Below, piece after piece: positions 1 through 6,000 of a DNA stretch of 6,340 nt. This DNA comes from Opitutaceae bacterium. Lineage in GTDB: Bacteria; Verrucomicrobiota; Verrucomicrobiia; Opitutales; Opitutaceae. A model generated the notes under the pieces. That model had not been told where the DNA came from. It did no database searches and worked only from the letters and a program-made list of their open reading frames with translations. The stretch covers positions 1 through 6,340 of the forward strand of contig JAIRTK010000464.1 in the NCBI GenBank assembly GCA_031254955.1. The letters are read 5' to 3'. The position numbers were made by a program, and so were the translations under genes. Each line of letters begins with the position of its first letter. The stretch's first letter is position 1.

Positions 1-423
1 TAAAAAAACTCACGCAAAGCCGTGGAGACGCAGAGGGCTTTTGATTAATACCCATTCCCAGTGAAAAGCACTCTTTAGAAGCAGAGCCATGTAGGGGCTT
101 CGCTTGCGAAGCCCGTTGCTGGAGCACGGCCTTTGCTGGTTCACGGTTATCAAGCCGAGCTTCGCAAGCGAAGCCCCTACATGGCTCTGCCTTTAAAGTG
201 TCCTGTCCACTGGGAAAGGGTATAATACCAATTCCGAACAAAATTTATTCTTTTGGATGGATAGCCGCCGTACTGCCCATTTCTTTCTCTTTCCTCTTTA
301 TCTTTCTCTTTCTCATCGTTTCCAACCAGTCATGGGAGGAAGGAAGAGAAAGAGGAAAGATAAAGAATAAAGAGAAAGAGCAAAATCGGACTACAAAAGG
401 ATAAATCTCATTGGGAATTGGTC
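1..423. other. Gene-free tract built of inverted repeats
   Basis: No credible coding sequence is present: the short open frames on both strands are low in complexity and overlap inverted repeats. Two adjoining elements fill about 47-429, a compound repeat around a 32-bp perfect inverted repeat and a purine/pyrimidine-arm element. Positions 1-46 contain TCACGCAAAG followed by GAGACGC, which recurs in degenerate form at 1554-1587. Base composition is clearly lower in GC than in the neighbouring genes. Confidence 0.7.
81..190. repeat. 32-bp perfect inverted repeat with self-palindromic arms
   Basis: Arms at 81-112 and 159-190 are perfect reverse complements, separated by 46 bases. The left arm also contains its own palindrome GGGCTTCGC-TT-GCGAAGCCC (95-114), and the right arm holds GCTTCGC-AA-GCGAAGC (159-174). 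The DNA or RNA could therefore form one long hairpin or two short ones. Weaker symmetry extends outward: TCCCAGTG (57-64) mirrors CACTGGGA (208-215), and the AT-rich ACCCAT/AAGGGTAT edges also match. The spacer carries a 14-base direct repeat, TTGCTGGAGCACGG (116-129) and TTGCTGGTTCACGG (133-146). No transposase is nearby; it looks like a non-autonomous or REP-type element. Confidence 0.85.
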
Positions 424-429
424 TTACCC
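218..429. repeat. 212-bp inverted-repeat element with purine/pyrimidine arms (MITE-like)
   Basis: The ends are near-identical inverted repeats: GGGTATAATACCAATTCC at 218-235, and GGAATTGGTCTTACCC at 414-429, whose reverse complement is GGGTAAGACCAATTCC. Inside these, TTTATTCTTTTG (243-254) mirrors CAAAAGGATAAA (394-405). The core arms are CTTTATCTTTCTCTTTCTC (296-314) against 346-365, pairing with a single bulge around a 31-base loop, and the 281-295 and 366-380 tracts continue the match. On the minus strand it directly follows the pseudouridine synthase gene, whose TAA lies inside the terminal repeat. It could terminate transcription. Flanking target-site duplications are not evident. Confidence 0.7.
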
Positions 430-1116
430 AAACATTCCCAGAGGCAATTCGCGCCACCGGGAAGGCTCGACTCCGGAGAGGTCGAGTGGGCCGAAATGCG
501 TGCGATGCAACGTCACGACCGCGCAGTCTTGGCTCGCGAACATGCGGCGCACCTGATGGTAGCGCCCTTCGGTCAACACGATGTCGGCGACGGCGGGGCC
601 GTGGATGCGCAGTGCGGCGGGCGCGCAGGGCGCGACCTCACCGTGAAGGACGAGCGTGCCGGCGGCGAAAAGCGCGACCAGCCCGGGGGGAATCGGCTTG
701 GCGGTCGTCACCCGGTAGGTTTTGGGCACCTTGTGCTTCGGTGAAGTGAGGCGGTGGACGAGCGCGGTCTGGTCGGTGAGGAGCAGCAGGCCGCTGGTGT
801 CCTTGTCGAGGCGTCCGATGCTGGTGACTTGCGGATTGCGCGCGCGCCAGCGCGCGGGAAGCAGGCTGTAAACATTGGGGCCTTCGCGCGGATCGTGCGA
901 GCAGACGAGTCCGACCGGTTTGTTCAGCAGGAGCAGCAATCCGTCGGGATGATCGAGCGGTTCGCCATCGACGAGCACATTGTCCGCCCGGACTTTCAGG
1001 GAAGGGTCGAAGGCCGGAGCGTCGCGGTGGGTGACGGCGTGGGTTTTGAGAAACGCGCGGGTCTCCCGTCGCGAACAATAGCCGAGGCTGGCAAGAAGCT
1101 GGTCGAGTCGGCGCAT
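424..1116 (-). CDS. rsuA: 16S rRNA pseudouridine synthase, RsuA/RluB/RluE/RluF family
   Basis: Predicted to isomerise a specific uridine of rRNA to pseudouridine in the cytoplasm; in E. coli RsuA the target is U516 of 16S rRNA. The 230-residue product is close to the usual RsuA length. An N-terminal S4 RNA-binding domain (about residues 1-54, RLDQLLASLGYCSRRE) precedes the catalytic domain. Family motifs visible are NKPVG (65-69), the active-site loop GRLDKDTSGLLLLT with catalytic Asp104, SPKHKVPKTY (125-134) and EGRYHQVRRMF (183-193). The ATG at 1116 is the only plausible start: an in-frame stop lies at 1141-1143 with no ATG, GTG or TTG between. No clear Shine-Dalgarno precedes it. The TAA stop (424-426) falls inside the end of an inverted-repeat element. 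Family assignment is firm. RsuA rather than RluE/RluB rests on overall resemblance (SPKHKVPKTY, EGRYHQVRRMF) and is less certain. Confidence 0.93.
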   Translation of the reverse strand: MRRLDQLLASLGYCSRRETRAFLKTHAVTHRDAPAFDPSLKVRADNVLVDGEPLDHPDGLLLLLNKPVGLVCSHDPREGPNVYSLLPARWRARNPQVTSIGRLDKDTSGLLLLTDQTALVHRLTSPKHKVPKTYRVTTAKPIPPGLVALFAAGTLVLHGEVAPCAPAALRIHGPAVADIVLTEGRYHQVRRMFASQDCAVVTLHRTHFGPLDLSGVEPSRWRELPLGMFG

Positions 1117-1235
1117 GACGGAAAAGAAGTGTTCGCATCCTCATGCGCAAATCGAGGATAAACCCCAAGGCGGAGAATGGGCGTGGGAAAGCTTTTTATG
1201 AGTGCAACCCAAAGTAATGCCACACCGCCGGCGCC

Positions 1236-1317
1236 TTTCCTCTTTATCTTTCTTCTTGTCAGGCTCCTCGCTGCGCCTGGAACTCCCTGCCCGTCCTTGG
1301 CGAAAGAGAAGATAAAG
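1236..1317. repeat. Second pyrimidine/purine-tract hairpin, related to the element at 218-429
   Basis: TTTCCTCTTTATCTTTCT at 1236-1253 is identical over 18 bases to 290-307 in the element downstream of the pseudouridine synthase gene. It has an inverted partner: CTTTATCTT (1242-1250) pairs perfectly with AAGATAAAG (1309-1317), and purine-rich GAAAGAG precedes the latter. The loop is about 58 bases and GC-rich. The gene is thus flanked on both sides by related tracts. The ACCAATTCC ends of the larger element are not seen here, so this is a partial or diverged relative. Confidence 0.6.
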
Positions 1318-1382
1318 CATAGACGTGTTCGCCAACCCTGTTTTCGCAGCCACTGATGTTACGCGAGGGCGGAATTTCGCAG

Positions 1383-1440
1383 GGCCTGACCTTGTATCAG
1401 GCCGCGACCGCCAAATCCGGTTTGACGCAAGGGCAGGCCC
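1383..1440. repeat. Palindromic mosaic repeat, copy 1 (REP/BIME-like)
   Basis: Starts with the hairpin GGCCTGA-CCTTGTA-TCAGGCC (1383-1403). After a variable stretch it ends with TTTGACGCAAGGGCAGGCC, roughly an inverted copy of the start. The arrangement matches 1855-1909 over nearly 60 bases, including GGCCTGA, CTTGT, GGCCGCG and GACGCAAGG. Two diverged copies about 440 bp apart, each made of a forward and an inverted palindromic unit, are typical of REP/BIME organisation. No REP-associated transposase is in the window. Confidence 0.65.
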
Positions 1441-1463
1441 ACGGGGCGGCGGGACGTTGTCGC

Positions 1464-1484
1464 GGAGGCCTCGGAGAGGCCTCC
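1464..1484. repeat. Perfect 8-bp hairpin
   Basis: GGAGGCCT (1464-1471) and AGGCCTCC (1477-1484) form a perfect stem around the loop CGGAG. It lies in the repeat-rich spacer and has no T-tract on either side, so it is more likely a repeat unit than a terminator. Confidence 0.6.
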
Positions 1485-1585
1485 CTACCGGCTCCGCATG
1501 GCCTCAGGCATGGCGAAAACCAAGGGTTCCGAGCAAGTCGGTTATCTTCTGATGTCACGCAAAGGGACTGGCCAAAGCCGAGACG

Positions 1586-1635
1586 CGACTTAAATCGACT
1601 TGAACCGATTTAAATCGACTCAAGCCGACTTTCTC
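1586..1635. repeat. Five-unit 10-bp tandem repeat
   Basis: Successive 10-base units read CGACTTAAAT, CGACTTGAAC, CGATTTAAAT, CGACTCAAGC, CGACTTTCTC. CGAYT recurs with an exact 10-base period at 1586, 1596, 1606, 1616 and 1626. The AT-rich halves repeat on the same face of the helix, which could favour intrinsic curvature or serve as a protein array site. It may equally be a decayed simple repeat. It is AT-rich compared with the GC-rich surroundings. Confidence 0.75.
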
Positions 1636-1644
1636 CGAGCCAAG

Positions 1645-1660
1645 TCCGTGCGTCCGTGCG
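1645..1660. repeat. Two tandem copies of TCCGTGCG
   Basis: TCCGTGCG occurs head to tail at 1645-1652 and 1653-1660, just beyond the 10-bp phased tract. It is too short to interpret on its own. Confidence 0.5.
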
Positions 1661-1713
1661 TGGCGAACCAGGCATCGAAGAGCTGAACCAAGCCCGAAAG
1701 GGGTCGAAACCAA

Positions 1714-1726
1714 GCCCCGGCGGGGC
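1714..1726. repeat. Short GC hairpin in a palindromic repeat
   Basis: GCCCC-GGC-GGGGC forms a compact 5-bp stem preceded by AGCCCGAAAGGGGTCGAAAC (1691-1710). That part also has small self-complementarity (CCC-GAAA-GGG). It looks like one unit of an extragenic palindromic repeat; no second full copy is in the window. Confidence 0.4.
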
Positions 1727-1770
1727 GGTAGCAGAGGCCGTGCGGGGGATGCGAGGCGGGGGCGATGCGC

Positions 1771-1941
1771 GCTGCCGTTCCTCCGGGGTTGAGAAGGCAA
1801 ACCGTGGCAAGACCCGTCGGGCCTGACCTTGTGCCGGGCCGCGCTGCCAATCCCGGCCTGAGCTTGTGCCGGGCCGCGTTGCCGTTCCCGGCCTGACGCA
1901 AGGTCAGGCTCTGCGAACTAAACGCTGCCGTCCCTCCGGGG
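1771..1941. repeat. 18-base direct repeat flanking the second mosaic repeat
   Basis: GCTGCCGTTCCTCCGGGG (1771-1788) and GCTGCCGTCCCTCCGGGG (1924-1941) differ by one base in 18 and bracket the tandem palindromic module at 1820-1909. The direct repeats could be edges of a larger repeated unit or a recombination scar. Nothing coding lies between them. Confidence 0.6.
1820..1909. repeat. Palindromic mosaic repeat, copy 2, with tandem 35-bp units
   Basis: Two 35-base units in tandem (1820-1854 and 1855-1889) are about 31/35 identical, sharing GGCCTGA, CTTGTGCCGGGCCGCG, TTGCC/CTGCC and TCCC. A third partial unit follows that closes with the perfect hairpin GCCTGAC-GCAAG-GTCAGGC (1891-1909). The last unit plus hairpin is homologous to the module at 1383-1440. 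CCTGACCTTG appears at 1384 and 1822 and inverted at 1899-1908, showing the forward/inverted mosaic structure. Confidence 0.7.
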
Positions 1942-1984
1942 CGTTGCGGTTTTATCGGAAATAGCGACGCACTTTATTCAAGAT

Positions 1985-2023
1985 GGCACCCATGCCTCGC
2001 GGCTTGCCGCGGGGTTGGGTGCC
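1985..2023. terminator. Strong hairpin downstream of the SGNH hydrolase gene
   Basis: GGCACCCA (1985-1992) pairs with TGGGTGCC (2016-2023). Inside, CGCGG (1998-2002) pairs with CCGCG (2007-2011) around a CTTG loop, and C-G and G-T pairs join the two blocks with a single bulged base. The stem of about 17 bp lies 67 bases past the hydrolase stop on the minus strand. No T-tract follows, so it is either a terminator of non-canonical type, an mRNA 3'-end stabiliser or another extragenic palindrome. A degenerate relative, ATGCCTCGGGGGTTGCCTTG, occurs at 2062-2081 next to the stop codon. Confidence 0.45.
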
Positions 2024-2089
2024 GTTTGCTGACGTGGGGGGGGCGCGAAGCCTCTTTTGGTGATGCCTCGGGGGTTGCCTTGGGGGGCT

Positions 2090-2869
2090 TTATTGCGCCA
2101 GCAGTTTCTTGATTTCGGGAATCACGGCGTCGGCCCAGCGGGTGTAGCCTTCGGTGTTCAGGTGCAGCAGGTCGGGCATGATGTCGCGTTCGAGGACGCC
2201 GTCACGGGTCAGGAATGCGTCGCCGATGTCTTTGTAGAAGACTTGTTTTCCGTCGGCGAGCTTGGCGAGGTGGTCGTTGGCTTTGGTGTTGTTGACGCGT
2301 TTCGGGTCGTCCTTGGTGGCGCCGCGCGGGAAGATGCCGAGGACGAGGATTTTCGCGGCGGGTTTGCGTTTCTGGATCGCCTTGACGATGGCGTCCACGC
2401 CGGCGGCGATGTCGGCGGGCGGGTCCATGCGGGCGCCGGTGTTGTTGGTGCCGATCATCATGACGATGAGTTTGGGGTCGGACTTGCCTTCGAGGAGGCC
2501 GTCTTCGATGCGCCAGAGGAGGTGTTCGGTGCGGTCGCCGCCGATGCCGGAGGGTTCGGCGCGGAGCGGGGCGAGTTTGGCGTCCCAGACGGCTTTGCCG
2601 CCGGTTTTGCTGGGGGTTTTGCGTCCTTCGTTGGTCGCGCCGCAGACCCATTCCCACTGGTGGGTGATGGAGTCGCCGAGGAAGAGGATGTCGAAGCCGC
2701 CTTTTTGGGCGCGCTTTTTGAGCATTTCGGCGCGTTTGACGAAGGCTTTGACGGGCTGGCCGTCCTTTCCGGTTTTGATTTGCGGCGTGGCGGCCACTGG
2801 CGCCGAGGCGGCGAAGGCGGGCGCGAACAGCGCGATGCTGAGGAGCACTGAGGCGAGTTTTTTATTCAT
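2090..2869 (-). CDS. Secreted SGNH/GDSL hydrolase, PAF-acetylhydrolase Ib-like
   Basis: Predicted serine esterase/acetylhydrolase exported from the cytoplasm. The 259-residue product begins with a signal peptide (MNKKLASVLLSIALFAPAFA, likely cut near residue 20-23). All four SGNH blocks are present: FLGDSIT with nucleophile Ser67; GIGGDRTEH (108-116) with an oxyanion Gly; IGTNNTG with Asn142; and DLLHLN with Asp233 and His236 completing the triad. GIGGDRTEHLLWRIEDG and LGIFPRG closely resemble animal PAF-AH Ib catalytic subunits, a resemblance shared by many bacterial esterases that probably act on acylated sugars or polysaccharides. About 25 residues (76-100) rich in Lys and Gly separate blocks I and II. 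It lies 170 bp downstream of the TonB-dependent receptor on the same strand, suggesting a shared nutrient role. No convincing Shine-Dalgarno precedes the ATG. The fold and catalysis are secure; the substrate is unknown. Confidence 0.93.
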   Translation of the reverse strand: MNKKLASVLLSIALFAPAFAASAPVAATPQIKTGKDGQPVKAFVKRAEMLKKRAQKGGFDILFLGDSITHQWEWVCGATNEGRKTPSKTGGKAVWDAKLAPLRAEPSGIGGDRTEHLLWRIEDGLLEGKSDPKLIVMMIGTNNTGARMDPPADIAAGVDAIVKAIQKRKPAAKILVLGIFPRGATKDDPKRVNNTKANDHLAKLADGKQVFYKDIGDAFLTRDGVLERDIMPDLLHLNTEGYTRWADAVIPEIKKLLAQ

Positions 2870-2886
2870 GGGAGTGAACTTTGATA

Positions 2887-2928
2887 CGGATTCAAGCGAT
2901 GCGCTTGCGTTTGGCGAAAGTCAATCCG
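2887..2928. promoter_or_regulatory. Nested palindrome upstream of the SGNH hydrolase gene (possible operator)
   Basis: CAAGCG-ATG-CGCTTG (2893-2907) is a perfect 15-base odd palindrome lying 24-38 bases upstream of the hydrolase ATG. It sits inside a wider pair, CGGATT (2887-2892) and AATCCG (2923-2928). On the minus strand TTGACT (2917-2922) resembles a -35 box, but no good -10 sits 16-18 bases away. Position and symmetry fit a repressor operator or a 5'-UTR hairpin; no regulator gene is in the window to match it. Confidence 0.3.
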
Positions 2929-2940
2929 TGAGGTGCGGTT

Positions 2941-2976
2941 AAACCATTCGCCTCCAAGTTGCGCAGGGAATGGTTT
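2941..2976. repeat. 9-bp inverted repeat between receptor and hydrolase genes
   Basis: AAACCATTC (2941-2949) and GAATGGTTT (2968-2976) are perfect reverse complements with an 18-base loop. On the minus strand the second arm ends GGTTTAACC, giving only three Ts. It may cooperate with the GC-rich hairpin at 2988-3022 to end or attenuate receptor transcription before the hydrolase gene. Confidence 0.4.
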
Positions 2977-2987
2977 TTGGGGAGCAG

Positions 2988-3022
2988 TGCGGCGGCGCCG
3001 GGCTTCACCCTCTGCCGCCGCA
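2988..3022 (-). terminator. GC-rich hairpin just after the receptor stop codon
   Basis: On the minus strand TGCGGCGGC pairs perfectly with GCCGCCGCA (9 bp). An inner GGG-TGAAG-CCC hairpin is separated by a 3x3 internal loop (AGA/GGC). It begins 17 bases after the receptor TAA (3040-3042). No U-tract follows (CTGCTCCCCAAAAACC), so intrinsic termination would be weak. It may be an attenuator or a 3' stabiliser allowing differential expression of receptor and hydrolase. Confidence 0.4.
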
Positions 3023-3039
3023 TCCAAGGATTCATCGGG

Positions 3040-6000
3040 TTAAAATTCCGCAGTCATGCCGAGGGTCCAGACGGGTTGGAATTTGTTCAACTGACGGCCT
3101 TTCATCAGGTCAGGCGTGGTGGGGCCATAGCGCAGCCATTTTTCCTCGAATCCATTGATGTCCCGTCCATTCAGGAACAGGGAAAGGTTTTTTGTGACGC
3201 GGATGGAAAGGTCGAGGTCGAGGCGGAAGGTGGCGTCGAGGTAGTCGTAAGTGCCCGGTTCATACAGGAGGGTGGAGACGGGGGCGTAGTAGGTGCGCTG
3301 CTGGCGGTCATTCCATTTCCCGGTGAGGTTTAGGGAAAACCATTTTCTTGCGAGCGATACTCCGCCGCCGATCGACCATGGCAGGAGATACATGTTTTGC
3401 GCGGCGAAGGATGATGCTGCCGCGTCGTCGCCACTGAACGTGGAGCGCGAGACACTGAACTTGACGGTGAGGCCGTGCGCCCAAGCGGGCAGCAGAGCGT
3501 CGAGGTTGTAGCGTCCGCTCAGTTCAAGGCCGGAGGTGACGATGGCGCCGTCAATGGATCGCAGGGTGGAGACCTCGGCGGCGGCGGCGTTCGGCCACTG
3601 GGCAATGTCAATGCCGTAGGCGGCGAGCAGAGCGGCGGCCTGGGGGTCGGCGGCGTCCATGATTTGCGAGACGAAACCGTTTTTCACCCAGCGGCGGTAG
3701 CCGCGCAGGGTGATGTCGCCGAGGTTGCCGGAGTAGAGTTCCAGCGAGAGCGAGACGTTTTGCGACTTCCAAGGGGCGATGCCGGGGTTGGTGACGGTGA
3801 AGCGCGGGGCGGCGGCCTCGTAGCCAGGCACAGTGATGCCGGGGGCGACGTTGTAGATGTCGGGGCGTCCTATGGTTTGCGAGTAGGAGAGGCGGGCGAC
3901 GAGGTTTTCGAGGATGGTGTAACTAGCGTTCAGACTTGGGAACCAAGAATCGGATGAGCGCCTGGCGCGCGCGCCGTGGGTGAAATAGGTGAGTTGCTTG
4001 GCGACGAGGGAGTTGGTGTTATTCGCGAGTTGCGGCTTGCCGGTGTTGCCGGCGCCGCCCGCCACGAGGGGGCCGCCGTCAAGGTTCAGGTAGCCGCCGG
4101 AGTTCGCCGGGTCGGGCACGTAGTTGCCCGTCGGGTCAACCAAGGGGCCGGCGCCCTTGTCGGCGGTGCGCTCGAAGCGGAGGCCGTAGACGAGCAGGAG
4201 CCGGGACGTGATGTGGCTGTCGAGCCGCAGGTAGGCGGCGGTGATGGTTTCGTGCAGCGACTTGCTGTTGTTCGTGGCGGTGACGTAGTCATTGCCTGGG
4301 TTTATCTGGATGAACTTGTCTCGGTTGGCCTTAAAGAAGGCGGCGATGGCACCCGAGTCCAAGGTTTCCGGCACTCCGAGTCCGCCGGGGAGGGAGCGGT
4401 TGTGGCCGGGGTTGAAAAAGTCCGTGAAAGGTTGGTCGATGCCGTTATAGACATAGCCGGAGCCGGTGCCGATGTATTGGTCGTAACTCTGATCGCGTTT
4501 ATAGTCGGAATAATCAAAGCCGGCCTTGGCGGCATGACGCGTGCGCCCGATATTGAAGTGGCGGGAAAGGTTGCCGTAGATTTGGGTTTTCTTGTCGGAG
4601 GTGGTGTAGGGCTTGACGCGGACGGTGGGCATCGAGGTGGCCACGTTTTGCGTCGTGCCATCGAGTTTGGTTACGGAGTAGGACATGTTGCCCGCCGGGA
4701 TGAACGAATCGAGGTCGAGGGGGTTGAGCGCGCCGCCCGCGTAGGTGGCGGTGATGCTGTCCACCGTCCATGGGCGGATGCCTTCGAACTTGGTGAACGC
4801 GCCCTGACGATAGACCGGCACGTCAAAGAGCAGGTTGCGGTCAATGTCAACGGCCTCGCGTCCGGCGGTGCCGTGGCTGGCGCCGGCCTCGGCGTTCCAG
4901 ACGGGGCCGGCGTGGCGAAATTTCAGGAGAAACTGGCGGTTTTTGTCGATGAAGTCGTTGAGGGTGGTGGTGCCGCGCACCTCGTTGCGGTTGGCCGCGG
5001 GCTGGGCGATGCTTTGGGCGGTGGTGAGGGTGGAGTTCGCGAGGTCGAGCGCGGCAGTGTTGTGGATTTGCCAATACGCGCGGCGTTGGCCGCTTTCGAG
5101 TTCGTTATAGGCTTGAGTGAAGCCGAAGGTGAGCGTGCCGCGCGCGTAGGGGCGGTAGTCCACGGTCAGGTTGAGGTTGTCCTTGGTGTAGATCGAATCC
5201 ACGTCGTAATAGTCCATCGCGTAGAGCATGTAGTGGTCGGGGTTGAGCGGCGTGGCCTTGAAGCCGCCGGCGCCGGCATTGGCGGCGGGGTCGTAGTTCG
5301 CGGTCACGGAGCGGCTGGTGCGGGCGATGTTCTTCGGAGTGGAGCTGTGGCCGAGCGAGAGGCTGAAGCCGAAGTCCTTGGTCAGCGGCACCACCGCGTT
5401 GACGGCCACGCCGGGCTTGATCGGGTGGCGCTTGGAAATGAGCGGCCCGGACTGCTTGCCGAGTGAGATGGTGTTTTCGTTGGCGGAGCCGAACATCTGG
5501 ATCACGTAGCGCGGCCTCGCGCGCTCAAACGCACTTTTCGGGACGAGGTTGACCGAGCCGGCCAGCGCGCTGCCCGGCATGTCGGGCGTGGGCGAGCGGT
5601 TGATTTCGACGCGCGAAAGGCTGTTGAGCGAAAGCTGGGCGAGGTTGACGGAGCGCTGGTTTTGGTTGCCAGTGGCGTTCTGCACGAGGTCGGCGGAGGT
5701 GAGCGCGTCGAAGCCGCCGAGGGTGACGGGGACGTTCGCGCTGGGGGCGCCGGAGAGCGTGATGGCGTTGTCGAAGCCGTGTCCGGTGGCGCCGGTCTCG
5801 ATGTCAACGCCGGGCAGAAACTTCAACGCGCCGGCGATGCTGCCGTCGCCGGTGAAGCCCATTTCCTCGACGGAGACGACACTGCGGGTGTTGTCGGCGT
5901 AGCGCTGGCTGTTGACCGCGAGGGCGACGCCGCTCATCTCGCGGACCGAGGAGACGACGAATTTGTCGAGCATCACGACCTCGGCGCCGGCGGCGCCGCC

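Larger units (their letters stand above)
1117..2089. other. Gene-free, repeat-rich intergenic region
   Basis: About 970 bases between the hydrolase and the pseudouridine synthase hold no credible gene: the open frames overlap on both strands, are rich in Arg and Pro, and have no recognisable motifs. The region is a mosaic of palindromes and short tandem repeats listed separately. The part nearest the pseudouridine synthase (1117-1235) must contain its promoter, but I cannot assign -35/-10 boxes with confidence. TTGCAC followed by CATAAAAA on the minus strand near 1196-1208 is suggestive but badly spaced. Confidence 0.7.

Noticed and set aside
81..190. CRISPR-like or riboswitch interpretation of the 32-bp inverted repeat
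   Set aside because: There are only two inverted copies, no regularly spaced direct repeats or spacers, no cas genes, and no recognisable riboswitch core.
198..457. Short open frames on both strands across the purine/pyrimidine tract
   Set aside because: Both read low-complexity Lys/Arg/Glu or Phe/Leu/Ser runs created by the inverted repeat, with no ribosome site or family likeness.
1190..1225. Possible sigma-54 promoter (TGGCAT...TTGCAC on the minus strand) upstream of the pseudouridine synthase gene
   Set aside because: The GG-to-GC spacing is 16 bases rather than the required 12.
1586..1635. Replication-origin iteron array
   Set aside because: Iterons are usually longer (about 17-22 bp) and sit beside a rep gene or DnaA boxes; neither is present.
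1555..1901. Several overlapping minus-strand frames in the spacer
   Set aside because: They overlap each other in different frames, are Arg/Pro/Ala-rich and run through repeat arrays; nothing supports translation.
2057..2851. Plus-strand open frame of 264 codons opposite the hydrolase
   Set aside because: Antisense shadow with Gly/Val/Phe/Ala-biased composition; the minus frame carries a signal peptide and all SGNH motifs.
3976..5466. Plus-strand open frame of 496 codons opposite the receptor gene
   Set aside because: It is an antisense shadow of a GC-rich gene: rich in Gly, Val, Ala, Arg and Glu with no recognisable motif, while the minus frame has clear receptor domains.
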